A stretch of 50,392 nucleotides of DNA, taken from the NCBI GenBank assembly GCA_947492745.1, contig CANLOE010000048.1, forward strand, positions 1 to 50,392, given 5' to 3'. Made by a program: the position numbers and the translations under genes. The notes below the pieces were generated by a model that worked only from the letters and a program-made list of their open reading frames with translations, made no database searches and was not told the DNA's origin. Origin of the DNA: an uncultured Cyclobacteriaceae bacterium (GTDB taxonomy: Bacteria; Bacteroidota; Bacteroidia; Cytophagales; Cyclobacteriaceae). Below are positions 39,064 through 48,410 of this stretch, piece after piece (positions within the stretch are counted from its first letter, which is position 1; the number at the start of each line of letters is the position of its first letter).

Positions 39064-39225
39064 TTAAGTAGTGTAAATATGCAGCGCTAATAAATAGTTA
39101 TCCTTCAAGGCCCCCAAGGCTTCCGAAGTACTGACATAAAATTCGTCTTTGTCAATAGTTGCTTTGTTGTTTTCCGTTTCTTTTTTTGACAGATGGGGCG
39201 GCTTTTGTTCTATTCGTGATTTCAT
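39064..39225 (-). CDS. Possible 53-residue small protein
   Basis: The minus-strand frame begins at ATG 39225 and reads MKSRIEQKPPHLSKKETENNK...FYVSTSEALGALKDNYLLALHIYTT. It is strongly basic at the start, with a short amphipathic C-terminus. It is followed 80 bp later by another small frame on the same strand, so the two could be a small operon. The upstream sequence is AT-rich. Evidence is only composition and arrangement. Confidence 0.25.
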   Translation of the reverse strand: MKSRIEQKPPHLSKKETENNKATIDKDEFYVSTSEALGALKDNYLLALHIYTT

Positions 39226-39909
39226 TATCCAAAATTACTAACTAAATTAGTTTTTTACTAATAATTTTACCTTCTTTTTTTGAGGATCATGCCTTTGTGA
39301 GAAGGTCTTTTGTTGAGCACTGCTGAAATGGACAATTGTGATTTGCTCAAAATACGATTAAAATGAAGAGGTGATATGTGTTCAAGTGATTGATTATAAG
39401 TTTTTTATTGTTTGATGGCTAAGGGCTACTAAAGGTTTTGGTATCGATTATGCTGAGGATTAAAAAACTTTCATTCTTCGAATACGTAAACTATATTGTA
39501 CTTTAACTATAAAATGAGCTGTAGGAGTAACGACGAGGCCCATATTTTCTAAAGCGAGTATCAAATAGGAATTTGCCCGCCAGTATTTTGGTTGGGCGTG
39601 CATCCACGATTTTTTTTTATGCAAGTGCTTGAACATTAGTATACGTTCTAACATGAACTTATATTGGTCTTTTTCGAAAGGATTTGCTAAAGCCATGCAA
39701 CTATTGAGCGGGGTAATTTGACCTATAAGTAAGTTGTTGGGATTGATACTGAAAAAAATCAGTCAATCAATACCTTGTCCATTAGGAAACAATCGTTTCA
39801 TAATAGTTGTACATCACAGCGCTGAGTTGATGCCGTACCGTTTATCAGTGGGGCGATGTTACAGTGCCTTATTGTATGCCAATAAACTAAAATTCACCAC
39901 TTAGTAATC

Positions 39910-42012
39910 ATGAACTTTTTGAAAACCACTCGATCACTATTGTTTTTGTATTGTTTCTCATTGATTTTCGTGGCATGTAGCGAAGATGAAGATAGCACAC
40001 CCAGCAGCGAGAAAGATATCATTTCCTTTACACTACAGGCTAAAGATCACATAGGTCTTTCAGAAGACCAAGCCGGTGTCATCGATCAGGGCAGTTCCTC
40101 CATTGTAGTGACACTACCTTCTGATATTGATCTCCGAACGTTGACCCCGACGATGATACTATCCGCTAAGTCGCGTATCAGTCCATCGTCAGGACTTGCT
40201 CAGGATTTTTCAAATGGACCGGTGGACTATACTGTCGAGGCAGAAAATGGAGAAAAGCGGATCTATAGCGTTGCAGTTCTTCCTGAGGATGAACGTATAT
40301 TGAATATCAATGCTTTTCGTTTTCTCAAGGCAGATAATACCGGGCTTGCCCAAGACTATACGGGAGATATCACCTTGGGCGATAAAGATAAGCCCGGGAA
40401 GATCACACTCCAGCTCCCCGAAGGGACCGACCTTGGTTCTTTACGTCCCGATATCGATTTGGCACCTGGGGTAGAGATCAGCCCAGGTTCGGGTGAAGCG
40501 CAGGATTTTACGGCCGGTGCAGTGCGGTATACTGTAATTTGGGGTGCTGCCAAGAGGGAGTACGAAGTACTGGTCACAGCAGGAGATGTGATTTCAACAG
40601 GTTTGGATATCAGCGCCTTTTATCTGTACCAAAAAGATAATCCGAAGTTGCCCAAAGATTATGAAGCTGAGATCGATGCCTTACGAAATACCATCACGTT
40701 GAAAGTTGACTCCAAAGTAGACCTCAGTACACTGATACCTACGGTAAGCCTATCAGGGGTGGGGGACCTGGTGCCGGCATCAGGCGTTGTTCAAGACTTT
40801 TCCAAAGGCCCCTTGACCTATACAACAACTTCATCCACAGGTGTCACCAAACCCTATAGTGTAAGTGTCGAACATCAAAGTGGGGGCGATGATGACAATA
40901 AGATTGTCTCTTTTGGTTTTTTCACCGCTGACAATCCGGGGCTCAAAAAGGACTATGAGCAGGCAGTTGATGAGGGTGCTCTCGAAATAACATTTACCCT
41001 ATCCTCTGGCACTAATGTATCAAGACTGGTTCCGCGTATAGTAGTTGCGGATAAGGCAAGTATAGTCCCTGCCTCAGGTATGGCCCAAGACTTTTCCGCC
41101 CCTGTAACATATACTGTTACTTCCTTTGCGGGAAGTGCAAGAGAATACCTAGTGAAAGTCGAAGTGGTAAGCGAGAGCGAAAACCCAGATGACCGTGAAG
41201 CGCTGAGGGCTATTTTCAACGCCAATCTTATGGCGGACCTACCTTGGTTTGAAGAGACATCCAAGCCTTTTTTTCGCGATTGGGACGGAGTGGATTCGGA
41301 AAAGATCGGTGATGAATGGCGCGTCGTCGGCTTAAGGCTGGCCCGGACCCAGATAAAAGTACTTCCAAATGAGATAGGCCTATTGAGTGAGCTGAAAGCG
41401 CTGAACTTATTCGACAACGGTATCGCTCGAATCCCTCTGGGTATAGGCCGATTGAAAGCGCTGCGAGAGCTCAATATGGAAAGTAATGCCATAGCGGATA
41501 TCCCCTCCGCCATTGGTCAGCTGGACCTTCTGCAAAAATTAAACCTTCAGCGGAACCGATTGACCCGCTTGCCCGATAAGATTGGACAGCTGGAAAATCT
41601 GGAAGAACTTCGTCTGGATTTCAATGATCTGCCCTCACTTCCCGGTACGATAGGAGGGCTCCGTTCTTTGAAGGTCTTATCGGTTTGGAAGAATAAACTT
41701 GCTACCTTGCCCAGCTCTCTGACGAACCTTAAAAAAGTGGAGCAGCTGATTTTCAGTGATAACGAACTGAAATCAGTACCTTCCACTATCGGTAATATGA
41801 CTGCTTTGAACGGATTGGGCTTGAGTGACAACCTACTGACCTCCCTTCCCGCCACAATAGCGGATATAAGTACACTGAAGATATTGATCATTAAGGACAA
41901 TCCCGATCTCTCCTGCTTGCCTGCTGAAATCTGGGGTGCAGCGAGGGATTATACGAAATTTGAGTACGGAGGTACAGCAATGAGCGGGTCAGGAGATACG
42001 AGATGCGATTGA
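39910..42012 (+). CDS. Lipoprotein with four DUF5018-like repeats and a leucine-rich-repeat domain
   Basis: This 700-residue lipoprotein has a signal sequence ending FVAC with lipobox Cys23, then an acidic linker. Four about 95-residue beta-sandwich-like repeats follow (about 34-124, 130-226, 229-325, 332-425). Each carries the pattern ...LP.G.DL..L.P.I.L...A.I.P.SG.AQDFS.GPV.YTV....G....Y.V.V, as in DUF5018 and related Ig-like domains. The C-terminal part (about 455-690) holds around nine 23-residue LRRs of the typical L..LNL..N.L..LP..IG.L type. It is probably anchored on the outer-membrane surface for ligand or glycan binding. It is monocistronic, with a strong terminator 120 bp later. Confidence 0.88.
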   Translation: MNFLKTTRSLLFLYCFSLIFVACSEDEDSTPSSEKDIISFTLQAKDHIGLSEDQAGVIDQGSSSIVVTLPSDIDLRTLTPTMILSAKSRISPSSGLAQDFSNGPVDYTVEAENGEKRIYSVAVLPEDERILNINAFRFLKADNTGLAQDYTGDITLGDKDKPGKITLQLPEGTDLGSLRPDIDLAPGVEISPGSGEAQDFTAGAVRYTVIWGAAKREYEVLVTAGDVISTGLDISAFYLYQKDNPKLPKDYEAEIDALRNTITLKVDSKVDLSTLIPTVSLSGVGDLVPASGVVQDFSKGPLTYTTTSSTGVTKPYSVSVEHQSGGDDDNKIVSFGFFTADNPGLKKDYEQAVDEGALEITFTLSSGTNVSRLVPRIVVADKASIVPASGMAQDFSAPVTYTVTSFAGSAREYLVKVEVVSESENPDDREALRAIFNANLMADLPWFEETSKPFFRDWDGVDSEKIGDEWRVVGLRLARTQIKVLPNEIGLLSELKALNLFDNGIARIPLGIGRLKALRELNMESNAIADIPSAIGQLDLLQKLNLQRNRLTRLPDKIGQLENLEELRLDFNDLPSLPGTIGGLRSLKVLSVWKNKLATLPSSLTNLKKVEQLIFSDNELKSVPSTIGNMTALNGLGLSDNLLTSLPATIADISTLKILIIKDNPDLSCLPAEIWGAARDYTKFEYGGTAMSGSGDTRCD

Positions 42013-42133
42013 TTGTTGTTGAATCTAGGCTTAACTTGAGCTGTGTGCAGCGAAATCTTTGCGGTTTTCGGTAGAGAGCCAGCAGAGATTTTAGTGATGA
42101 TAAAATCGTTTCACAAATAGCCGGTCGTCATAA

Positions 42134-42170
42134 AAAAGGGACTGTCCATAACCTTTGGACAGTCCCTTTT
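42134..42170 (+). terminator. Strong Rho-independent terminator
   Basis: A 15-bp stem (42134-42148 with 42156-42170) reads AAAAGGGACTGTCCA and its exact complement ending CCCTTTT, with a 7-base loop. It follows the DUF5018/LRR gene. The A-tract on the left also gives a T-tract on the minus strand, so it could act in both directions. Confidence 0.9.
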
Positions 42171-42248
42171 GGTAATATGTTCCTTGCCCTGCCTTGTGCA
42201 AGGGGTATGTAGTGGATTTGTTGGGGCAGAATTCGAGGATGCCATAAG

Positions 42249-42318
42249 TTTTTACCTTTCAAATACCGCATACCTTACTGCTCATCTTGTCCCATGCGGC
42301 ATTTGAAACCTAAATTTA
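42249..42318. repeat. Internally deleted class A derivative
   Basis: The left piece TTACCTTTCAAATACCGCATACC...CTCAT and the right piece GCGGCATTTGAAACCTAAATTT match the two outer arms of class A. The central about 90 bases, including the hairpin, are missing. It directly precedes element B5. Confidence 0.5.
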
Positions 42319-42320
42319 AA

Positions 42321-42646
42321 CCCGAATCATGCATTGGAAAATCTACTGCGGATCTAAATAGCTGCAAACCGGTCGTTGCACTACGTTTTTTGAATTCACC
42401 ATAGCGGTGCTATGCCGAGCGAATCCAAATGGCCGGTATTTTGCTATTTATACAAATTTAGGTTTTAAATGTCGTATAGGATTCCGCGGGTCATTTTGTT
42501 TCAATCAAGGCGAGAACCGCAGGGATAGCAGCGCTATCCCGAGGATGGTCAACGCAGAGTGAAGCAAAATGAACAGGAAGGTAGGCGATATTTGAAAGCT
42601 AAGTTTGTATTATACGCTCATCACGATTTCTATCGATCATTTTGGG
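42321..42646 (+). mobile_element. Class B element B5, chimeric B arm + E arm, hosting A7 (TSD TTAAA)
   Basis: It begins with the B left end CCCGAATCATGCATTGG and switches at the central hairpin CATAGCGGTGCTATG to the E right arm. It ends ATCGATCATTTTGGG. TTAAA lies on both sides (42316-42320 and 42647-42651). Without A7 and its duplicated TTA it is 164 bp. Matching flanks suggest that the chimera itself moved as a unit. Confidence 0.88.
42451..42609 (+). mobile_element. Class A palindromic element copy A7 (159 bp, TSD TTA), nested in B5
   Basis: It runs TACAAATTTAGG to CTAAGTTTGTA, with TTA at 42448-42450 and 42610-42612. Removing it and one TTA restores CTATTTATACGCTCATCACG, which is exactly the intact sequence of copy E2 at 48116. 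Confidence 0.95.
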
Positions 42647-42651
42647 TTAAA

Positions 42652-43494
42652 TCCTATTGCCACTTATTCTGAGAGCAAAATGATGTGGGGCCGAACGCTA
42701 AGAAAATGTCCTAAGGATAATTGGCAGTGTAGGGACCGGTCTACCACATGAGAAAGGGTGGCAGTGCTATTTGCGGAAATTTCAAAGAATTATATGCAAA
42801 AAGATTGTATATGGTAACGAGCATGATCGGGAAAACAAAAGCGCGGGGAGCATATCATTTCCATGCGATGATTAGAAATCAATAGCGATCAAATGAAAAT
42901 TAAAGAGATGCCGTTCAGGACAGTTTCCAAAGTCAGCGAACGTTCAATGATGATCTCGTAAACGCTTGTTTTCATGAGGATAAGCTTATCCGTTCAGGTT
43001 GCCAGTGCGATAGGTAAATAGGGTCATTATAATCTTAAAACCGACGGTCTTGGTATATAAAAAGCATCATATTTGGAAAATACTATGCTTATTGGCCTAT
43101 ATTTGCTTTTTTCTACTGAAAAAACAAACCAAGTAAAAATTAGAGCATGCGAAGAAATAGGTTATTTTCTCTATGGCCTGCATTCTCATTTTCTGACTAA
43201 GAGATTGTTCTTCGTTTTCCTCTGATCTGCGAAAACCGCATTAAAAACCTAAGTGCGCGTATTTCAAGACCAAATCTGTACGTATATGGGAGTTACTGTA
43301 TCCTTGATACCTTTCTTTATCCATGGTTTTTTCTATGAGTTCGATGATATCTCATTTTCTATAGCAATCCCTTTTACGGCAATATCCCCGACTCTTCCCC
43401 TGCCTTTAGAGTCAAACGAATAGTACAAAATACTACAACCCACGTCTATTTCTGCTGAAACACCATGCCACATTTTATGCCTTTTACATTAGAT
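42652..43494. other. Intergenic region with degenerate repeat G2, upstream of a TonB receptor
   Basis: Positions about 42660-42850 form the third diverged copy of repeat G. From 42850 to 43494 I see no gene, no element of the other classes, and no riboswitch-like conserved box, although this is the leader of an outer-membrane receptor gene. Confidence 0.4.
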
Positions 43495-45684
43495 ATGAAC
43501 AGATTTTTGAAGAACATAATGCTCTTGATATACTTTATGCCTTGCTATTTTGCCCAAGCACAAAGTTTTGACCTACAGTTTCGGATACTGTCAGCGGATG
43601 ACAGAGAGACGCTGATAGGAGCTACCGTATATATAGAGAATCTTGCAAAGGGAGCTGTTAGCGATGCGAACGGTATGGCGAGGTTTTCGGGTATACCTTT
43701 GGGTAGGCATAAAGTCATTGTGTCCTACATAGGCTATAAGCCTATTTACGATACCTTGGCCGTTTCTGACCAAAGTGACAGGACCTACTATCTCGTTCCT
43801 GATGAGCAGGAGCTAGAGGAGTTGGTCGTACAAGCTTCAAGAAGTACGCGAACGGTACAAAAGATTCCCACGCGACTGGAGCTTATCGGTGTTGAAGAGC
43901 TGAGTGAGAAAGCCATCATGAACCCAACGAACATCTCTATGGTACTTCGTGAGAGTACGGGGATACAGATGCAGCAGACCTCTCTGAGCAGTGGCAATAC
44001 GAATATCCGGATACAAGGTCTGGATGGACGGTATACACAACTGCTTCGGGATGGTTTTCCTTTGTACGGTGGTTTTTCGAGTGGGCTGAGCATTTTACAG
44101 ATACCACCATTGGACTTGCAACAGTTTGAGATTATCAAAGGGAGTTCTTCTACACTCTATGGTGGAGGAGCCATTGCCGGCCTGGTCAATATGGTCTCCA
44201 AGACTCCCAAAGAAGAAGCTGCGCTTGATATGATGCTGACACAGACACAGGCATCGGGTAGTACGGCAAATGTTTATTATAGTAAGAGAGGTGGAAGATG
44301 GGCTACAAGTCTTTATGGCTCGGGTCACTATCAGAAAGTATATGACCCGGAAGGTGACGATTTCAGTAACTTACCTGAAAACAGGTCCATAGCTTTTAAC
44401 CCAAAGGTATTTTACTATCCCACAGATAATTCTACTTTCTGGCTTGGGCTCAATACCACCTATGATGAGCGAATCGGCGGTGACATCACCACTATAGAGC
44501 AAGGCTCAGTAGGTATACATCAATACACAGAGGACAATACCTCGACGCGTATCAGTACTCAAGCAGCCTATACATCCCAACTTTCCAGCGAAGGTATACT
44601 TTCGGTCAAGGGCAGTTTCTCTTTTTTTGATCGGCAACTGAAAGTGCCTGATTTTGTCTTTGCCGGAAAACAGGTCAACACATTCTCTGAAATAAACTAC
44701 CATAAAGGAAAAGAAAAATCAGAATGGATAGTGGGTGCTAATCTCTATTCGATAGATTTTGATGAGGATGCCGCTGCATCGTTGCCGAGGGACCAGCGCT
44801 ATTTTACTATCGGTGCATTTGCGAGCAATACGCAGGACCTCTCCGAACGATGGGTTTTGGAAATGGGACTTCGAGCGGATGGGGTTTTGGACTGGGGCTT
44901 CTTCCTGCTTCCACGATGGTCACTGCTTTATAAGAGTGAAAAAGGTTTTTCCGGTAGGCTGGGGGGCGGCTTGGGCTATAAAGTACCCGATATCTTTACC
45001 GAAGAAGCCGAGCTTATCAATTTTGAAAACATCCTCCCTATCGACCCATCAACCTTGGAGGCAGAGCGCTCTTATGGGCTGAACTTTGACCTAGACTATC
45101 AGGCCCAATGGACCGGTGAAGTAGGTTTTACCATCAACCAGCTGTTCTATCTGACGGCTATCGACAAAGCGCTGCTGCTGCATACAAGGGAGGAAGGTAC
45201 TTTCTCCTTTGCCAATGCCCCTGATAATATCCAGAGCAAAGGCATGGAAAGTAATATCAAGTGGAGTTACAAGGACTTTCGTTGGTTTCTGAACTATGCC
45301 CTCATCGATACCCGACTGAACTATCTGCCGGGTAATCCGCAAAAGCCCTTGACAGCAAGGCATAATGCGGGCAGTGTCATCATGTATGAATCAGAGCGCT
45401 GGCGTATCGGTTATGAAACGTATTACACTGGGCGGCAGTGGCTCTCAAATGGGATGAAGACCACTGACTTCGTGACCATGGGCCTGTTGCTGATGCATAA
45501 TCTCGAAAATATAAGTGCTTTTGTCAATTTCGAGAATTTTACGGACAGAAGGCAGAGTCGATTTTCTCCGCTGGTATTACCACCGCATGAAAATCCTGAT
45601 TTCCCCGATATCTACGCTCCGACCGACGGTTTTATCTTCAGCATAGGAGCTATTTTCAAGCCCTTCGGTAGAGAGGAGCGTTGA
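43495..45684 (+). CDS. TonB-dependent receptor, siderophore/metal-type
   Basis: The start at 43495 (MNRFLKNIMLLIYFMPCYFAQAQ) gives 729 residues with a clear signal peptide; an upstream in-frame ATG at 43465 would place ten extra residues before it. A carboxypeptidase-regulatory-like domain (FRILSADDRETLIGATVYIEN, about 27-110) precedes the plug (ELVVQASRSTRTVQKIPTR...IRIQGLDGRYTQLLRDG...IIKGSSSTLYGGGAIAGLVNMVSK) and a barrel ending in PTDGFIFSIGAIFKPFGREER. The size and plug sequence fit siderophore, heme or cobalamin-type receptors rather than SusC. It is monocistronic, with no adjacent transport partner. Confidence 0.9.
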   Translation: MNRFLKNIMLLIYFMPCYFAQAQSFDLQFRILSADDRETLIGATVYIENLAKGAVSDANGMARFSGIPLGRHKVIVSYIGYKPIYDTLAVSDQSDRTYYLVPDEQELEELVVQASRSTRTVQKIPTRLELIGVEELSEKAIMNPTNISMVLRESTGIQMQQTSLSSGNTNIRIQGLDGRYTQLLRDGFPLYGGFSSGLSILQIPPLDLQQFEIIKGSSSTLYGGGAIAGLVNMVSKTPKEEAALDMMLTQTQASGSTANVYYSKRGGRWATSLYGSGHYQKVYDPEGDDFSNLPENRSIAFNPKVFYYPTDNSTFWLGLNTTYDERIGGDITTIEQGSVGIHQYTEDNTSTRISTQAAYTSQLSSEGILSVKGSFSFFDRQLKVPDFVFAGKQVNTFSEINYHKGKEKSEWIVGANLYSIDFDEDAAASLPRDQRYFTIGAFASNTQDLSERWVLEMGLRADGVLDWGFFLLPRWSLLYKSEKGFSGRLGGGLGYKVPDIFTEEAELINFENILPIDPSTLEAERSYGLNFDLDYQAQWTGEVGFTINQLFYLTAIDKALLLHTREEGTFSFANAPDNIQSKGMESNIKWSYKDFRWFLNYALIDTRLNYLPGNPQKPLTARHNAGSVIMYESERWRIGYETYYTGRQWLSNGMKTTDFVTMGLLLMHNLENISAFVNFENFTDRRQSRFSPLVLPPHENPDFPDIYAPTDGFIFSIGAIFKPFGREER

Positions 45685-45877
45685 AGGGCATGGAACGGCA
45701 CCGTGTGATTGATGCCGAAGTAAAAATAATACAGAAAACCAAAGAAAAGCATAACCTTGAAAAATGGCCAAAGGCTACTCATGCCATGAGTTAATGGGAC
45801 GCTTGGAGAACGGAAAAAAATGGTATTAAGTTCAATGGAATCATTTTGTTGTACCCAAGCCATTACTTTTAGTAGTA

Positions 45878-45914
45878 GAGGGCTTTTCTAATCTTTGAAA
45901 AGCCTCTGGGTTTT
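45878..45914 (+). terminator. Probable terminator hairpin
   Basis: GGCTTTTC/GAAAAGCC (45881-45888, 45897-45904) is extended by GA/TC pairs, with an 8-base loop. It is followed by TGGGTTTTAG. The T-tract is short. It lies about 190 bp past the TonB receptor stop. Confidence 0.45.
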
Positions 45915-45938
45915 AGTGAAACCTTAACAATACCTTAC

Positions 45939-46333
45939 CTACTGCCAACCGGCTCCGGCATTGAGGACGCAGATGGCTTCGATACCTACATGGTCATTCC
46001 CATCTCTATAAACAGTAACACAATAGCCATTATCCACTATACCTTTAACCTGGATCATGCGTTGGAACTTCGTCACGAGGGTTTAAATAGCAGTACATCA
46101 GTGGGTTTTATTAGATCTGGCATAGCACTGCTATGGTGAATCAAAAAACGTAGTGCAACGACCGGTTTGCAGCTATTTAGATCTGCAGTGGATTTTCCAA
46201 TGCATGATCCAGGTTTAACCCGGAATTGATATTTTCCTCTATCCATTTGACCTTTAGTATGAATCCTCCTTGTTGGGTCAAAAGCATTGCACAGTCCTGC
46301 TTTTGTCAGTACATTTGATTTTTTACCAATCAC
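45939..46333 (-). pseudogene. Small gene interrupted by palindromic element B6
   Basis: On the minus strand a frame from GTG 46333 reads ...SNVLTKAGLCNAFDPTRRI...DRGKYQFRV and then enters B6. On the far side the sequence continues KGIVDNGYCVTVYRDGNDHVGIEAICVLNAGAGWQ to a TAG at 45941-45939. Removing the 165-bp element and one 5-bp duplication joins CGG-GTT-AAA-GGT in a single frame of about 74 residues. I do not recognise the family; the N-terminus may be incomplete because a stop lies just upstream of the GTG. Confidence 0.65.
46049..46213 (-). mobile_element. Class B element copy B6 (165 bp, TSD TTTAA)
   Basis: In plus orientation it starts CCTGGATCATGCGTTGG and ends AATGCATGATCCAGG. TTTAA lies on both sides (46044-46048, 46214-46218). 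The central hairpin is CATAGC-ACT-GCTATG. It splits a small gene. Confidence 0.92.
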
Positions 46334-46355
46334 ATCACTGTCCTAAATTGTTATC

Positions 46356-47114
46356 ATGAGAGTATTCGCCCTATCCGATATCCATATCGATCATCCTGAG
46401 AATATGCAGTATATTGATTCACTATCAAAGGAAGTGTACAAAGAGGATATTCTGGTACTGGCAGGGGATGTATCTCATGATCAAGCTCAAATGATATCTG
46501 CCATGAAACTGTTGAAGGATAGATTCAAAGAGGTATTCTTTGTACCCGGAAATCATGACCTTTGGGTAAAAGAAAACGAGAACTCCTTTGCCAAATTCGA
46601 TAACATAAAGAAAGAGCTGGAGTCTATGGGGATTTGTATGCGCCCAAAGCAGTTTGGTCTTTCCTTGGCCATCATACCCTTGTTTTCATGGTACGATTAC
46701 TCTTTTGGGAATCCCTCAGAACTACTAATGCAGGTATGGCAGGATTATATCCGGTGTAGCTGGAAGGGAGGGAAAGCAGAAAAAGAGATTACCGATTATT
46801 TTTTGGCTATGAACGAGGCCCATTCCATGGATAAAAGTCTAGCAAAGGTCATTACTTTCTCTCATTTCCTGCCCAGAATAGACATTATGCCCAGTTATAT
46901 CCCTGAAGACAAGCGTTTCGTATACCCCGTGCTGGGTTCTTGGTCCTTGGACCGGCAGCTCAGAGGGTACGGAGCACACATGCATGTCTACGGACATAGC
47001 CATGTCAATGTCCATACCGAAAAAGAGGGTGTCACCTATATCAATAATGCTATGGGCTATCCCACAGAAGCCCGGTGGCTCAGAAGGGAACTGCTCTGCA
47101 TCGCTGAGGTATAA
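46356..47114 (+). CDS. Calcineurin-like metallophosphoesterase
   Basis: This 252-residue protein has the five metallophosphoesterase blocks: ALSDIHIDH (D8, H10), LVLAGDVSHD, FVPGNHDLW, TFSHFLPR and VYGHSHVNVH. It has no signal peptide, so it is cytoplasmic. Members hydrolyse phosphomono- or diesters, nucleotides or nucleic acids, and the sequence alone does not tell which. The gene is free-standing and is followed by a terminator-like hairpin pair. The start ATG 46356 begins directly with the first strand (MRVFALSD). Confidence 0.9.
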   Translation: MRVFALSDIHIDHPENMQYIDSLSKEVYKEDILVLAGDVSHDQAQMISAMKLLKDRFKEVFFVPGNHDLWVKENENSFAKFDNIKKELESMGICMRPKQFGLSLAIIPLFSWYDYSFGNPSELLMQVWQDYIRCSWKGGKAEKEITDYFLAMNEAHSMDKSLAKVITFSHFLPRIDIMPSYIPEDKRFVYPVLGSWSLDRQLRGYGAHMHVYGHSHVNVHTEKEGVTYINNAMGYPTEARWLRRELLCIAEV

Positions 47115-47222
47115 ATGGCCAATGCTTCCCGAGAAATCGTACATTTGGAAAAATGGACCAAGGGACTGTTTTGAACGGGATTTCATTGGTCCCAAAAAGT
47201 AGTTCATCTTGGATCGACCAGA

Positions 47223-47274
47223 GACTTTCAGTCTCCTGCAAAACTATGGACTGGAAGTCCATAGTGGTTTATTT
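47223..47274 (+). terminator. Tandem hairpins, probable terminator
   Basis: A small hairpin GAGACT-TTC-AGTCTC (about 47220-47234) is followed by ACTATGGACT-GGA-AGTCCATAGT (47242-47264) and then GGTTTATTTT. The 10-bp stem is perfect. It lies about 110 bp after the metallophosphoesterase gene. Confidence 0.6.
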
Positions 47275-47406
47275 TCATTTGGTCGCTATTGATTTTTAAT
47301 CGCCACATGGAAGAATTCGCATAAATAACAGACCGGACAAGGAAAATACGGCATGGTAGGCCACAGAGGCGGCTTTCCCAAAAGCATCATCGGAGTATCC
47401 TTTTAT

Positions 47407-47571
47407 CCCAGAATGTTCGTTGGAAATTCGTCATGAGGACTTAAATGGCAATAAATCAGTGGGTTTTGTTGGATTTGGCATAGCACCGCTATGGTGAATT
47501 CAAAAAACGCATTCATTTACTGATTTGAAGCTAGTTAAGTCCGGAATAGATTTTCTAATGGACATTTTGGG
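47407..47571. mobile_element. Class B element, D arms, copy D3 (165 bp, TSD TTTAT)
   Basis: The ends are CCCAGAATGTTCGTTGG and TAATGGACATTTTGGG. TTTAT lies on both sides (47402-47406, 47572-47576). The last base of the right duplication is the first base of A8, so D3 inserted at A8's edge. The central hairpin is CATAGC-ACC-GCTATG, differing from D1/D2 by a paired change. Confidence 0.92.
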
Positions 47572-47575
47572 TTTA

Positions 47576-47735
47576 TACAAACTTAGCTTTTAACTATCGC
47601 CTATCTTCCTGTTCATTTTGCTTCACTCTGCGTTGACCATCCTCGCGCTATCGCTGCTATCCCTGTGGTTATCGCCTTGATTGAAACCAAAATGACCCGC
47701 GGAATCTTATACGACATTTAAAACCCAAATTTGTA
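47576..47735 (-). mobile_element. Class A palindromic element copy A8 (160 bp, TSD TTA)
   Basis: It runs TACAAAC to AAATTTGTA, with TTA at 47573-47575 and 47736-47738. Its central hairpin has diverged (CGCGCTATCGCTGCTATCC) compared with the other copies. Confidence 0.9.
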
Positions 47736-47991
47736 TTATAACTCTCCTTCATCAGGGCAAAGGCATCCTTAACATGAAATTTTTTTTCCATAGCGTTTAT
47801 AGTATGTATTCGGAATCGACAAAGTAGTAGAAAAAAATCATGTACAAAGTGAATTTTTTAAGACCGCTCAGCGACATTCGGTAGATATCCTGTTTCATTG
47901 TGGTATATTATTCTATTTCCTGATTTTGGCTAAACCATTTTTTGTTTCTATGGTACCCGGTTCTGTAGGAGTAGATCATATGTGCCTTGAA

Positions 47992-48155
47992 CCCAAAATG
48001 ATCAATAGAGAAGCTATTCCACGCATAAATAGCTTCATATCAGAAGCTTTGCCCATCTGTCTTCATTCACCATAGCGGTGCTATGCCGAACGAATCCAAA
48101 TGACCGGTATTTGGCTATTTATACGCTCATCACGATTTCTATCGATCAATTTGGG
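47992..48155. mobile_element. Class B element, E arms, copy E2 (164 bp, TSD TTGAA)
   Basis: The ends are CCCAAAATGATCAATAG and CTATCGATCAATTTGGG. Perfect TTGAA lies on both sides (47987-47991, 48156-48160). It is the only intact E copy in the window and serves as the reference for the two copies disrupted by class A. Confidence 0.93.
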
Positions 48156-48410
48156 TTGAACTTTAACTTGCGAAGGTGAAACCAACTTTAATGGTGGTCA
48201 CAAAGTCCATTAACAGGAAATGCCATATTCTTTATTATAGATTTTTAATTGTAATTTTTTTGTCTAAAATGCATTTTTTTTGAGCGTCTTAATGTTTTTA
48301 TGTAATCAATTGATTTTCAGTTAATAGTGATTTTTATTAATTGTAAATATCTGATTTTTATGGGTTTGCATTAGTTGAATGTGTGGTTTGTTTTAACTAT
48401 GTCATTTTGA

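Larger units (their letters stand above)
47296..47791 (-). pseudogene. Truncated YihY/BrkB-like membrane-protein gene, split by D3 and A8
   Basis: The minus strand starts at 47791 with MEKKFHVKDAFALMKESY, then enters A8. Beyond D3 it continues GYSDDAFGKAASVAYHAVFSLSGLLFMRI before a stop at 47296. The segment DD.FGKAASVAYHAVFSLSGLL resembles the N-terminal helix of YihY/BrkB family proteins (AAALAYYTIFSLPPLL). After removing both elements and their duplications one extra A remains in the AAAA run, so a frameshift is also present. The rest of the gene is missing. The family call is by motif only. Confidence 0.45.

Noticed and set aside
39460-39696. Minus-strand frame of 78 residues
   Set aside because: Rich in Lys/Met with no recognisable pattern, no neighbour support and no comparable repeat; too weak to call, though not excluded.
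45612-45863. Minus-strand frame of 83 residues with a hydrophobic segment, overlapping the TonB receptor gene end
   Set aside because: The 3' half is antisense to a conserved receptor terminus and no family is recognised.
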